DNA of 64,000 nucleotides from Ruminiclostridium herbifermentans (GTDB lineage: Bacteria; Bacillota; Clostridia; Acetivibrionales; DSM-1351): positions 558,001 to 622,000 of the forward strand of contig NZ_CP061336.1 in the NCBI RefSeq assembly GCF_005473905.2, read 5' to 3'. Below are positions 47,370 to 57,306 of the stretch, piece by piece (within the stretch, counting starts at the first letter, position 1; each line of letters starts with the position of its first letter). The notes below the pieces were generated by a model. It was not told the DNA's origin and searched no databases. It saw nothing but the letters and a program-made list of their open reading frames with translations. A program made the translations under genes and the position numbers.

Positions 47370-47444
47370 AAATATGTAATTAAATAATGAAAAGCTATTA
47401 TATAGTAGTTATTAAATAGTTTTTTTAGGACTGGAGGTACTAAT

Positions 47445-48014
47445 TTGGAGGACATATTTCTGATTGTAGGTCTCGGTAATCCAGGTAATAAATATGAAAA
47501 TACCAGACATAATGTTGGATTTCGTACAATAGATTACCTTTCAGAGAAACATAATATAAAGCTTTCAAAGATTGGCTTTAAAGCAGTATATGGTGATGGA
47601 ATAATTGGAGAAACAAGAGTTATACTTGTTAAGCCTCAAACATTTATGAACTTAAGCGGTGAAAGTGTCAGAGAAATTGTGAACTGGTACAAGCTTTCAT
47701 TAGATAAAGTGATAGTTATATATGATGATATTGACTTAGAACCCGGTAAAATAAGGGTTAGACCAAAAGGCAGTTCTGGCTCTCATAATGGTATGAAATC
47801 TATAATATATCAGCTTCAAGCGGAAAACTTTCCACGGATAAGGATTGGCATTGGGCGTCCGCCTGAAAAGTGGGACCTTGCAGACTATGTGCTTAGTAAG
47901 TTCCCTAAGGAAGAATGGGAAATAATATTTAATAGTATTGAAAAAGCAGCTGAAGCAGCTATAATGATAACAAAAAGCGGAACTGAAAAGGCTATGAATT
48001 GTTATAACCACTAG
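47445..48014 (+). CDS. pth: Peptidyl-tRNA hydrolase
   Basis: Releases tRNA from dropped-off peptidyl-tRNA (SpoVC in Bacillus). 189 residues. VGLGNPGNKYENTRHNVGF at the N-terminus contains the catalytic His and Asn; KPQTFMNLSGESV, YDDIDLEPGKIRVRPKGSSGSHNGMKSI and the following RIRIGIGRP are standard. Start is TTG at 47445 with GGAGG 9 bases upstream. Lies between prs and mfd as usual in Firmicutes. Confidence 0.96.
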   Translation: MEDIFLIVGLGNPGNKYENTRHNVGFRTIDYLSEKHNIKLSKIGFKAVYGDGIIGETRVILVKPQTFMNLSGESVREIVNWYKLSLDKVIVIYDDIDLEPGKIRVRPKGSSGSHNGMKSIIYQLQAENFPRIRIGIGRPPEKWDLADYVLSKFPKEEWEIIFNSIEKAAEAAIMITKSGTEKAMNCYNH

Positions 48015-48231
48015 AATCAAGTGAATTTTTTTGAAGTGTTTTGTCCAATGGGACTTAGATGTTATAAGGTATTTGTTTGGTAATCTTTGAACTAAGGCAA
48101 TTTGTATGCAAATGATGAATATTTGAGAAAAGCAAATAGCTTTGCTATGCAAATTTCTTGCTTTGTTACAATAAGGAACCTGACTGTCGTTATGCGGCAT
48201 TAATTCTATACAATAATTTGGAGGCACAGGA

Positions 48232-51200
48232 ATGAATTTATTTACAGATCCTCTACTGAAATTAAAAGAGTATAATACACTTTTATCTGCTATAAAGGAA
48301 GATATGGGTGCTGTTTCGGTTATTGGACCATCTGATTCTCAGAAGGTTCATTTAATATATTCATTGTGTACTCATGCAAAGACCAGAGGTCTGTTTATAA
48401 CATATAATGAAATGCAGGCTAGAAGAGTATTTGATGATTTTTCGTTATTTCTAGGGGATGATGTTCTCTATTTACCGCCGAAGGAAACTATGCTTTACGA
48501 TGTTGAAGCTAGGAGTAATGATATTATCTATCAAAGAGTTAAAACCCTATTACGATGTATGCAGGGTGACTATAAAATATTGGTTGTTTCAGCAGAAGCA
48601 CTTGTTCAAATGATATCTCCTATGGACATATTCAGAGATGGAATTATATCCATTAATGTTGGAACACAAATTGAATTAGATGAGTTAATATCAAAACTAG
48701 TATTATATGGATATGAAAGAGTTGAATTAGTAGAGGGAAAGGCGCAATTTGCAGTTCGTGGAGGAATTATCGATATATTTTCAATAAATGAGGAGCAACC
48801 CTTTCGTATAGAACTTTTTGATACTGAAGTTGACTCCATTAGATACTTTGATGCCAATACTCAGCGTTCAACGGAAGCAATAGACAAATGTCAGATATCA
48901 CCTGCCAGAGATGTTGTATATAAGCAAGGAACGAAGGAAAATATTATTTCCAAGATTAATAAGGATTTATCAGAATATGTAAAGAAGCTAAACAAGAAAG
49001 GAAATTCTGATATAAGCAGCAAAATAGTTAAAAGGGTTAATGAGGACATTGAAAAAATTAATACAAACCACTATTTTGCAGGAATAGACAGATATATGCC
49101 ATATATACTGGAAAAACCAGCATCAATTCTTGATTACATTGACAACGATGTAATAGCCGTCTTTGATGAAACATTGCGAATTGAACAGAGAATTGAGAAT
49201 TTAGCCCTTGAACAGGATGAATTGTATAAAAGTATGCTTGAGAAGGGTGCAATGTTGCCAAATGGAGCAAGCTGGGATCACTCTATGGATTATATTTTAA
49301 AGAGTGTTCATAGGTTAAGAATTGTTACTATGGCTGCAATTTCTTCAAATAATTCTTTTATAAGGCCATATACTCAAATTTCAATTCCGTGCAGGACTGG
49401 TAATTCATATCAAAATCATATGGAGTTGCTTGTTAATGATATACAGCATTTAAGAGAAAAAGAATATAAAATTATTGTTCTTTCAGGTCCTAGCGGAAGA
49501 GGTCATAGATTAGTTGAAACACTTGCAGCTAATGAAATTGTGGCAAACTTTGTAGATAACCTTGATAGAGAACTTTTAAACAAAGAGGTTGTGATAACCC
49601 GTGGAAGCCTTCAAAAGGGATTTGAATACCCTACAATAGGTTTTGTAATAATAAGTGACAAAGAAGTATTTGGACAAGACAAAAGGATAAAGAAGGCAAA
49701 ATCCAAGCATGATGGTAATAAAATTAAGGCATTCTCTGACCTGAATGTAGGTGATTTTGTTGTTCACCAAGCACATGGAATAGGACAATATATAGGTATT
49801 GAAAAATTATCAGTTGGTGAAATTAAGAGAGATTATCTTAAAATAAAATATCAGGATAATGGCTTTTTGTATATTCCAACAAACCAGTTAGATTTAATTC
49901 AAAAATATATAGGCTCAGAGGGCAAGGTGCCAAAGGTTAATAAACTTGGTGGTACAGAATGGGCTAAAACAAAAAATAGGGTAAAAGAATCACTTAGAGA
50001 GCTTGCTGCTGAGTTAATAAAGCTGTATGCACAACGTGAAGCATCAAATGGATTTGCTTTTTCTAAAGACACAGTTTGGCAAAGACAGTTTGAAGAAATT
50101 TTTCCTTATGATGAAACAGATGATCAACTGAAGTGTATTGATGAAATAAAGAAGGATATGGAATCAAATAAGCACATGGATAGGCTTCTCTGTGGTGATG
50201 TAGGATATGGAAAGACTGAGGTTGCAATAAGAGCAGTATTTAAGGCTGTAATGGATGGGAAACAGGTTGCCTACCTTGTTCCAACAACTATATTGGCGCA
50301 GCAGCATTTTGAGAATTTTAAGAAGAGAATGAGTGATTTTCCTGTAACAGTAGATGTAATAAGCAGATTTCGTACAGCAGCTGAACAGAAGAAAATAATA
50401 AGGGATGTAAAGAATGGAAATATAGATGTACTAATTGGAACTCATAGATTACTGCAAAAGGACATTGAATTTAAAGACTTAGGACTTCTTGTAGTTGATG
50501 AAGAACAACGATTTGGTGTAAGTCATAAAGAAAAGCTAAAAGCGTTAAAGCCTAATGTAGATGCGTTGACTTTAACGGCTACACCTATACCAAGAACCTT
50601 GCACATGTCTTTAGTAGGAATAAGAGACATAAGTGTAATAGAAGATCCTCCTGAGGAGAGGTATCCTGTTCAAACATATGTAATGGAGTATAATGCTGAA
50701 TTAATAAGGGATGGCATAATTAGAGAACTTTCACGAAATGGACAGGTTTTTTATCTATATAACAGGGTTAGAGGAATTGAACTAAAGGCTAACGAAATTA
50801 AGACCCTTGTACCTGAAGCGAGAGTAGCTATAGCCCATGGTCAAATGAATGAAAAAGAATTAGAAGACATTATGTATAGCTTTATAAACGGTGAATATGA
50901 TGTTTTAGTTTGTACAACAATTATTGAATCGGGGCTAGACATGCCAAATGTGAACACAATAATAGTTGAGGATGCAGACAGAATGGGACTGTCTCAACTA
51001 TATCAAATAAGAGGTAGAGTGGGCCGCTCAAATAGATTGGCCTATGCGTATATTACTTACAAAAGGGATAAGGTATTGTCTGAGGTGGCTGAAAAAAGGC
51101 TTCAGGCTATAAAAGAGTTTACTGAGTTTGGCTCAGGTTTCAGAATAGCAATGAGGGATTTGGAAATCAGAGGTGCTGGTAATTTACTTGGCTCTGAGCA

Positions 51201-51756
51201 GCACGGGCATATGGAAACTGTGGGATATGAAATGTATTGCAAGCTGCTTGAGGAAGCTGTCCGTGAATATAGTGGTGATAACAGTAATATATCTGATGAG
51301 GAAATTTCCATTGACTTAAATGTAAGTGCATATATTGATGATGATTATATAAGTTCTGAGGAACTAAAAATAGATATGTACAAGAAAATAGCAGCCATAC
51401 TAGATGAAAATGATGTAATTGATATTAAGGATGAACTTATAGATAGATATGGAGATATTCCAGAGGAAGTAGAAAATTTAATGGATATAGCATATATAAA
51501 GATGCTTGCAAAGAAATGTGGATTTATTAATGTGCAGCAAAAGGACGATTATGTTATTTTTCAATTAAGTAAATCTGCAGTCAAAGTTTCATTATATATC
51601 GGAAGTCTTATGGATAAATACCCTAGAAGAATTTTGTTTAATGCAAGCAGTAATCCATATATAACATTTAAACTGAATAATAATAATGCAAAGGATATAC
51701 TGTCAAATATTAAGATTTTATTACATGACATTATTAAATTGCAGTATTTAGAATAA
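48232..51756 (+). CDS. mfd: Transcription-repair coupling factor
   Basis: 1174-residue translocase that removes stalled RNA polymerase and recruits UvrA. In order: a UvrB-like N-terminal region (DVLYLPPKETMLYDVEA; FAVRGGIIDIF), the RNA polymerase-interaction domain (LNVGDFVVHQAHGIGQYIGI near 502-520), the helicase motor with Walker A CGDVGYGKTEVA near 652-663, DEEQRFG near 755, TATPIPRTL and the motif VI-containing IRGRVGRS near 925, and the C-terminal TRCF domain. Length and order are typical. GGAGG ribosome site 9 bases before the ATG. Confidence 0.97.
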   Translation: MNLFTDPLLKLKEYNTLLSAIKEDMGAVSVIGPSDSQKVHLIYSLCTHAKTRGLFITYNEMQARRVFDDFSLFLGDDVLYLPPKETMLYDVEARSNDIIYQRVKTLLRCMQGDYKILVVSAEALVQMISPMDIFRDGIISINVGTQIELDELISKLVLYGYERVELVEGKAQFAVRGGIIDIFSINEEQPFRIELFDTEVDSIRYFDANTQRSTEAIDKCQISPARDVVYKQGTKENIISKINKDLSEYVKKLNKKGNSDISSKIVKRVNEDIEKINTNHYFAGIDRYMPYILEKPASILDYIDNDVIAVFDETLRIEQRIENLALEQDELYKSMLEKGAMLPNGASWDHSMDYILKSVHRLRIVTMAAISSNNSFIRPYTQISIPCRTGNSYQNHMELLVNDIQHLREKEYKIIVLSGPSGRGHRLVETLAANEIVANFVDNLDRELLNKEVVITRGSLQKGFEYPTIGFVIISDKEVFGQDKRIKKAKSKHDGNKIKAFSDLNVGDFVVHQAHGIGQYIGIEKLSVGEIKRDYLKIKYQDNGFLYIPTNQLDLIQKYIGSEGKVPKVNKLGGTEWAKTKNRVKESLRELAAELIKLYAQREASNGFAFSKDTVWQRQFEEIFPYDETDDQLKCIDEIKKDMESNKHMDRLLCGDVGYGKTEVAIRAVFKAVMDGKQVAYLVPTTILAQQHFENFKKRMSDFPVTVDVISRFRTAAEQKKIIRDVKNGNIDVLIGTHRLLQKDIEFKDLGLLVVDEEQRFGVSHKEKLKALKPNVDALTLTATPIPRTLHMSLVGIRDISVIEDPPEERYPVQTYVMEYNAELIRDGIIRELSRNGQVFYLYNRVRGIELKANEIKTLVPEARVAIAHGQMNEKELEDIMYSFINGEYDVLVCTTIIESGLDMPNVNTIIVEDADRMGLSQLYQIRGRVGRSNRLAYAYITYKRDKVLSEVAEKRLQAIKEFTEFGSGFRIAMRDLEIRGAGNLLGSEQHGHMETVGYEMYCKLLEEAVREYSGDNSNISDEEISIDLNVSAYIDDDYISSEELKIDMYKKIAAILDENDVIDIKDELIDRYGDIPEEVENLMDIAYIKMLAKKCGFINVQQKDDYVIFQLSKSAVKVSLYIGSLMDKYPRRILFNASSNPYITFKLNNNNAKDILSNIKILLHDIIKLQYLE

Positions 51757-51837
51757 TTGAATATAATTATTATAGTGGGATTTTGTAAAATACAGGATTC
51801 ATGAGTCAGAAAAATATATAATGGGGAGCGATTACCT

Positions 51838-53052
51838 TTGGAGAATGAGAATGTACATGAAAATGCAAATGTAAATGAGGAAGCAATAGAAAATACAATT
51901 GCTGATACAAGTACAGATGCAAAAGAAAATGAAATTGCAGCTACCAGTGTAAAAGGAACTGCAAAAAAGAAAGGAAAGAAAAAATCAAAGGGTTTGATTA
52001 TTGGAGTTTTTGCTGCTCTGGTAATAATAGCAGCTACTGTAGTATTATTTATTTTTAAGCCATGGTCAGCCGCATATGTAGCTACAGTGGACAAGTATAA
52101 AATTACAGCACCAGAATATATAGTCATTTCAAAGATTAATATGCAGCAGTTTTTAGCAAGTGCAGGTGTTGATGCCAATACTACAATAGATAGTTATGAT
52201 TGGAATCAACAAAAGAATGGAGAAGCAATTAAAGAGCAAATACAAAAGGATACTCTAAACCAATTGCAGGAAAACAAAATTATGCTGATAAAGGCTGAAG
52301 AGGCTGGAGTTAAACTTTCAAATGAGGATATAAATAATATTGATTCTACTATTATTCAACAATATGGAAGTGAAGAAGCAGCTAAGGAATCCATTAAGAT
52401 TGATTATGGTGTAACATATAATCAATTTAAGGATTTCTACAAAGGACTTATTTTACAGCAAAATTATATTCAAGAAGAGCAAAAAAATAGCAAGATAATT
52501 GTTACTGATGAAGAAGTGAAGAAATACTATGATGACAATCCGGAATTATTTGAAGAGGTTACAATATCACACATAGTACTTTCTACTTATGACAATAATG
52601 GTGCACCAGTTAGTGAAGGGAAAAAGTCTGAGCTAAAGAAGCAGGCAGAAAATATAGTAACACAAATAAAAGCTGGAAAAGATATGAAAATTTTAGCAAC
52701 AGAGAATAATTCAAGTGCAACTGCTGATAACATTGAAATGACTTTCGTAAAAGGTCAATTAAGTACTCAATATGCAGTTCTTGCTGATTTGGAAAATTGG
52801 GCTTTTGCAAATGATGTGGGAGCAGTAGGAATTGTTGATGCTGCTTATGGTTATGATATTGTAAGAGTAGATAAACGTGCTGTAAAGGATTTTGATGAAA
52901 TTAAAGAAGACATAAAATCAAATCTTAAAATGGCGAAATTTACTGAGGAAATAACTGAAAGATTAGAAGGCTGGAAGAAAGACAAAAAATACGAAATCAT
53001 TAAAAATGATAAAGTATTAAACAAATTAAATTTAGAATTATACGGAGAATAA
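51838..53052 (+). CDS. Membrane-anchored peptidyl-prolyl isomerase, PrsA/SurA-like
   Basis: 404 residues. A long acidic/Asn-rich cytoplasmic start (1-35), a Lys cluster, one membrane helix (about 52-73, GLIIGVFAALVIIAATVVLFIF) and an outside chaperone part. Residues 80-220 resemble the SurA N-terminal helical domain; about 225-335 is a parvulin-type rotamase (ISHIVLSTYDNNG; VGAVGIVDAAYGYDIVRV). Unlike PrsA it is not a lipoprotein but has a signal anchor. It probably helps folding of exported proteins. Start TTG at 51838 with GGGGAG 9 bases upstream. Confidence 0.87.
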   Translation: MENENVHENANVNEEAIENTIADTSTDAKENEIAATSVKGTAKKKGKKKSKGLIIGVFAALVIIAATVVLFIFKPWSAAYVATVDKYKITAPEYIVISKINMQQFLASAGVDANTTIDSYDWNQQKNGEAIKEQIQKDTLNQLQENKIMLIKAEEAGVKLSNEDINNIDSTIIQQYGSEEAAKESIKIDYGVTYNQFKDFYKGLILQQNYIQEEQKNSKIIVTDEEVKKYYDDNPELFEEVTISHIVLSTYDNNGAPVSEGKKSELKKQAENIVTQIKAGKDMKILATENNSSATADNIEMTFVKGQLSTQYAVLADLENWAFANDVGAVGIVDAAYGYDIVRVDKRAVKDFDEIKEDIKSNLKMAKFTEEITERLEGWKKDKKYEIIKNDKVLNKLNLELYGE

Positions 53053-53067
53053 TTATACTTAAAAAAG

Positions 53068-53095
53068 AGAATCACACATTGTGTGGTTCTTTTTT
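53068..53095 (+). terminator. Terminator after the prsA-like gene
   Basis: AGAATCACAC-ATT-GTGTGGTTCT followed by TTTTT; one G-U pair. Confidence 0.92.
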
Positions 53096-53201
53096 GTGTG
53101 TAAAAAATGGATGGTATCAATTGAGTTACCAATTATGTATAAAAAATCATCAACTTAACAATACTAAGACTAAAATAACCTATTAAGGAGGTAATACTAA
53201 A

Positions 53202-53759
53202 TTGAAAGCAACTGGAATAGTTAGACGTATAGACGATCTTGGAAGAATTGTTATACCGAAAGAAATAAGAAGGACTTTAAGAATAAGGGAAGGTGACCCA
53301 CTAGAGATATTTACCGACAAGGAAGGAGAGGTTATTTTAAAGAAGTATTCTCCTATAGGAGAACTCAGCGATTTTGCCACACAATATGCAGAATCATTGC
53401 ATAAAACAAGCGGACACATTACTTGTATAACTGACAGAGATTCTATAATTGCAGTTTCAGGTGCGTCTAAAAAGGAATTCCTTGAGAAACAATTGAGCAG
53501 TGAAGTGGAAAAAACCATTGAAGACAAAACTACTCTACTTATAAAATCTCCTGAAGAAAAAGCTATTTTGATATTGGCAGATGAAAACGGAGAAAGAAAG
53601 TATACGTCACAAGTAGTTTCTCCTATAATATCTGAAGGCGATCCAATAGGTTCAGTTATTTTACTGTCTACTGATGCAAATACAAAAATGGGTGAGATTG
53701 AAGTTAAACTTGCTCAATCAGCGGCTAGTTTTTTAGGTAAGCAAATGGAACAAAATTAA
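53202..53759 (+). CDS. spoVT: Stage V sporulation regulator SpoVT
   Basis: 185-residue forespore transcription regulator. The N-terminal AbrB-type swapped hairpin (MKATGIVRRIDDLGRIVIPKEIRR then LRIREGDPLEIF, residues 1-50) binds DNA; a GAF-like domain fills 60-180. Start TTG with AAGGAGG. The gene order mfd-prsA-spoVT-mazG follows the conserved clostridial pattern. Followed by its own terminator. Confidence 0.95.
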   Translation: MKATGIVRRIDDLGRIVIPKEIRRTLRIREGDPLEIFTDKEGEVILKKYSPIGELSDFATQYAESLHKTSGHITCITDRDSIIAVSGASKKEFLEKQLSSEVEKTIEDKTTLLIKSPEEKAILILADENGERKYTSQVVSPIISEGDPIGSVILLSTDANTKMGEIEVKLAQSAASFLGKQMEQN

Positions 53760-53830
53760 TAAAAATACTGTTGAGTGAATAGGTTATTTAAATTTAATAA
53801 AAGTATAACAAATGAACTAGGTTAATTTAA

Positions 53831-53864
53831 GGAGAGGATTGAAACATTAGGTCTTCTCCTTTAT
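53831..53864 (+). terminator. Terminator after spoVT
   Basis: GGAGAGGATT (53831-53840) pairs with GGTCTTCTCC (ending 53859) with G-U pairs, then TTTAT. Confidence 0.75.
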
Positions 53865-54930
53865 AATAATTTATCCTATTGTCCTGTATAAAATGTCTAG
53901 AAATTTTTAAACTTTTGTATAACAAAGCCGGATGAATATACAAGACTTTTACATAAAATGTATAGTGATTTTCAAACATAAAGTTTTTAAATTTCAGTAT
54001 TTAAGCCTTTCATGGTAATTAATTACCATAAATTTAATAAAATAATGGACATGGATGGTCTTAAAATTGATATCGATGTAGTTCTCCCATTTTATACAAA
54101 TTTCTAAAAGTTAATTCTGCTGATTATGATTTTAGGGTGGAAATAAATACTGATAAATAAATGGATATTGACAGTTAATGCCATATATTATATAATTATC
54201 TTGAATTTGTGAAAAATGCATGGATGTTCATTTCTTAATATTCTAATATTATCTTTTAGTTAATTTTATTTTTTCAAATTTACTTTTCGGCTTTTATCCA
54301 GTATTTAAATTTAAAGTATTGTATGGATTATGTTAAATTTCATTTCAAACATATTTTGTGCTTTTTAAACATTTCAATTTATAGACAAAAGTTAATCTTT
54401 ATTATTTTTGGGGAATTCTCTCTTTCTAGTAATTATCCTCAAAAAGGAAACAATGCCAATCCCTAAAAAGTATCTATACACTGTTTGTCTATTGATAATG
54501 AATTATAGGATACTTGGACAGGTATAGAGATTACTTCTGTATGATTCAAAATTAACAGTTCTGTGTTTGGTTAATATCTAAATAACTCAAACCTCAAACT
54601 TCGCACATAGAAAGCCTATTGAAGTGGTAGAAATATCAATGGTTTGTTGCCCAAATATCTCAAAAGTATAATTAGCGCTTACCTAGTATAATTTCGAGTT
54701 TATCTATTTACTTTTCATTTGATAAAGCTGCCACACCTGTGTATTAGATTTTAGCAGTATATTTAGCTACGAAGTTTGAGCTGAAAAATTCATTTTATAG
54801 GTTACATATGCTTTTCAAGCTTAACAAATAAATATTCTGAGAAAGTTATTTTAAGAATTTATATGTTTAGGTTGAGAGCAGTAATAATATAAATATAAGC
54901 TCTTATTGTTAGAGCAGAAGGAGAATAATT
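53865..54930. other. Large empty interval between spoVT and ssb-like gene
   Basis: 1066 AT-rich bases with frequent stops in all frames. The stretch near 54645-54690 resembles 5270-5310. This is where a spoVB-type gene might be expected in related genomes, but I see no trace of one. No RNA motif was recognised. Confidence 0.45.
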
Positions 54931-55386
54931 ATGAATAATGTAAGTCTAGTTGGTAGATTAACAAAGGATGTTGATTTACGTTATACCTCAAAAAATTCTA
55001 AAGCTGTAGCTTCCTTTGTATTGGCAGTTGACAGAGACATTAAAAAAGTATTTGAGAATAGGAAAACTGATTTTATTCCTATTGTAACTTGGGGTAAAAC
55101 AGCTGAGTTTTCAAGTAAGTATTTCGCAAAGGGGCATCGAATAGCTCTGCAGGGAAGTATACATACAAGAATGTGGGAAGACGATCAAAAAAATAAGCAT
55201 TATGTCACAGAGGTGGTTGCTGACAGGGTATTTTTTGCTGATTCAAAGTATAAGGGAATAGATACAGAAGATTTAAATGATGTTTCAAATGAAGGCTTAA
55301 ATGAAGAAGCTGTAGAAGATTCAAATGATAATCAAGATGATGAATTATTTGAAGTGATAGCAGACGAAACTGAGAATGTAATTTAG
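54931..55386 (+). CDS. Single-stranded DNA-binding protein paralogue
   Basis: 151 residues. The OB fold is clear: MNNVSLVGRLTKDVDLRYTS, FVLAVDRD, DFIPIVTWGKTAEFSSKYFAKGHRIALQGSIHTRMWEDD. The acidic tail ends DETENVI and lacks the conserved DDDIPF-type tip that recruits repair proteins in the housekeeping SSB. So this is probably an auxiliary paralogue. AGAAGGAG ribosome site. It stands isolated by 1.1 kb and 0.8 kb of empty DNA in a locus where the neighbours are sporulation genes. Confidence 0.87.
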   Translation: MNNVSLVGRLTKDVDLRYTSKNSKAVASFVLAVDRDIKKVFENRKTDFIPIVTWGKTAEFSSKYFAKGHRIALQGSIHTRMWEDDQKNKHYVTEVVADRVFFADSKYKGIDTEDLNDVSNEGLNEEAVEDSNDNQDDELFEVIADETENVI

Positions 55387-55475
55387 TAGTTACCTACAGA
55401 ATTAAGCTAACAAAAAGATACTACTGTAGGCAAAAAAATTGGTATAAGCTAAATATTAAATTATAATAAAATGCT

Positions 55476-55610
55476 AAAGTCAATTACTATTTTAGGTCTT
55501 AGCTGCCATACAAGCATGAAAAAAAACTAGTTATACCTATTAGTTAGGTTAACTTAGCTAATTAATGCATATTCTTCATTTTGTTAGGCTTGCCAATAGT
55601 AATTGACTTT
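55476..55610. repeat. Inverted-repeat element (16-bp arms) after ssb-like gene
   Basis: AAAGTCAATTACTATT (55476-55491) and its exact inverse (55595-55610) bracket 103 bases. The core arm AAAGTCAATT is shared with 47236-47295. The rest of 55387-56162 shows no gene. Confidence 0.75.
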
Positions 55611-56162
55611 ATTCTGCTAAATAATCTTCCGCTGACTGTGAGATAATTAGCAAGATTCTCAAAGCAAACGCAAGGGCTATTATAAGCTTTCTTCAATTGA
55701 GTTTATTATCATCAACATTATTTCCTCAATTATTTTAAAAAGGATTGTAATCTCTTAAGACATTTCAGAAATAATAACAAAAGCATATATTGCTATTTGT
55801 TATTCTGTTTCATATACAAAACATCCTAGTTTACATATGCTTTTCTTTTGAATTAAAAATATAGTATAATAAAAATGCTAATTTTAGGCTGTTACACCAT
55901 ATTGAAATCAACTATCCCAGTTGGTTTATTTTATATGCGTATTATTAAGAAGTTTGTATAATTAAATAGCAGACTATAGTGGGATTGGTTTTATAAATGC
56001 GTTCGACGGTCTATTTAAGGTCAATAATATTTTTTAGTGCATTAAAGCTAATTTTGCTTTAAAACTTAAATTAAACGCAGATAAGACTATCGGTAAATTG
56101 ACTATTATGGCAATAATTTTATTATGGTAATAATTTTATGATAGAAATAAGGAGAACCCAAA

Positions 56163-56957
56163 ATGGATAAAGGTAAACTAGAGAGACTGATAAATATTAT
56201 GGAAATTCTGAGAAGTGAAGAAGGCTGCCCGTGGGACAGAGAGCAAACTCATCAGAGCTTAAAAAAGTACCTTATAGAAGAAACCTATGAGTATTTGGAG
56301 GTTGTGGATTTAGAAGATAAAAAAAGGATGTGTGAAGAACTGGGTGATGTTTTGCTGCAGGTAGTATTTCATGCACAAATAGCAAAAGAAAACGGAGATT
56401 TTAGTATTGAGGATGTTATAAATGGGGTTTGTGACAAGATGATACATCGCCATCCTCATGTTTTTGGAGATGTTAGCGCTGAAACATCCAGTGAAGTTCT
56501 AAAAAACTGGGAGGAAATCAAAAAAAAGGAGAAGGGAAGCAAAAATCAAACTTCTGTGTTGCAGGATGTACCAGCAAATTTACCTGCTCTTATGAGAAGT
56601 TTCAAAGTACAGCAGAAGGCTGCTCAAGTAGGGTTTGATTGGGATAATATAGATGATGTTTTTGCTAAAGTTAGAGAAGAAATAAATGAACTTGAAGCTG
56701 AGTATAAAAAGTCAGATAAAGCAGGTATTGAAGATGAATTGGGAGATGTATTGTTTTCAATTGTAAATCTTTCAAGATTCCTAAAGGTACATCCTGAACT
56801 TTCTTTATCTCAGTCTACAAATAAATTTATCAGAAGATTTGAAATTGTTGAGAAGAGAGCTTCAGAAATTGGTAAAAATATTAATGAAATGAGTCTTTCT
56901 GAAATGGATGAGCTTTGGGAAGAGGCAAAAATGCATAAATATGATAAAAATGGTTAG
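56163..56957 (+). CDS. mazG: Nucleoside triphosphate pyrophosphohydrolase MazG
   Basis: 264 residues with two MazG domains. Hydrolyses non-canonical or damaged NTPs. The first repeat has RSEEGCPWDREQTHQSLKKY, EETYEYLEVVD and EELGDVLLQVVFHA with the metal EExxE/ExxD pattern (residues 18-70); the second has EEINELEAEYK and EDELGDVLFSIVNLSRF (about 173-212). AAGGAG ribosome site. It is followed by three tandem structured elements and hup. Confidence 0.95.
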   Translation: MDKGKLERLINIMEILRSEEGCPWDREQTHQSLKKYLIEETYEYLEVVDLEDKKRMCEELGDVLLQVVFHAQIAKENGDFSIEDVINGVCDKMIHRHPHVFGDVSAETSSEVLKNWEEIKKKEKGSKNQTSVLQDVPANLPALMRSFKVQQKAAQVGFDWDNIDDVFAKVREEINELEAEYKKSDKAGIEDELGDVLFSIVNLSRFLKVHPELSLSQSTNKFIRRFEIVEKRASEIGKNINEMSLSEMDELWEEAKMHKYDKNG

Positions 56958-56968
56958 AATCATATTAG

Positions 56969-57142
56969 AACGAGGTAATTAAAGTCATCATCATTAATAA
57001 TGCGGCGTGTACTGCATTTGATTAAAGACGGTGAGAATATATTTGACCTCGTTGAAATACCTCGAAATGCCTCTAAAAGAAGTGAAATAAGTAGTTAAAT
57101 TTTTCTATAGTCGAAAAAATTCACAATGATTCTAGGTATTAT
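56969..57142 (+). repeat. Structured intergenic element, copy E1 (before hup)
   Basis: AACGAGGTAATT to GGTATTATAA, 174 bases. ACCTCGTT (near 57046) pairs with the left end; AAATACC near 57055 pairs with GGTATT near 57136. It contains AAATTTTTCTATAGTCGAAA hairpin arms. Confidence 0.85.
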
Positions 57143-57306
57143 AACAAGGTAATTAAAGCTACCCTCTTTAATAATATAGCGCGTACCGCATTTGTTTAAA
57201 GACAGTGAGATATCATTGATCTCGGTGAAATACCGCTGAAGAAGTGAAATTTTTCTACAATCGAAAAATTTAATAGAAAAATCTTATATATGATTCTAGG
57301 TATTTT
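57143..57306 (+). repeat. Structured intergenic element, copy E2
   Basis: AACAAGGTAATTAAAG to AGGTATTTT, 164 bases. Strongly similar to E1 in the first 90 bases (TTAATAAT, GCATTTG, GACAGTGAGA). AAATACC and GGTATTT pair. Confidence 0.85.

Noticed and set aside
47736-48227. 163-codon minus-strand frame opposite pth
   Set aside because: Lies antisense to a clear peptidyl-tRNA hydrolase, with no domain or ribosome site.
51561-52178. 205-codon minus-strand frame opposite the mfd end and the prsA-like start
   Set aside because: Hydrophobic only because it mirrors Lys/Asn-rich codons; overlaps two clear genes.
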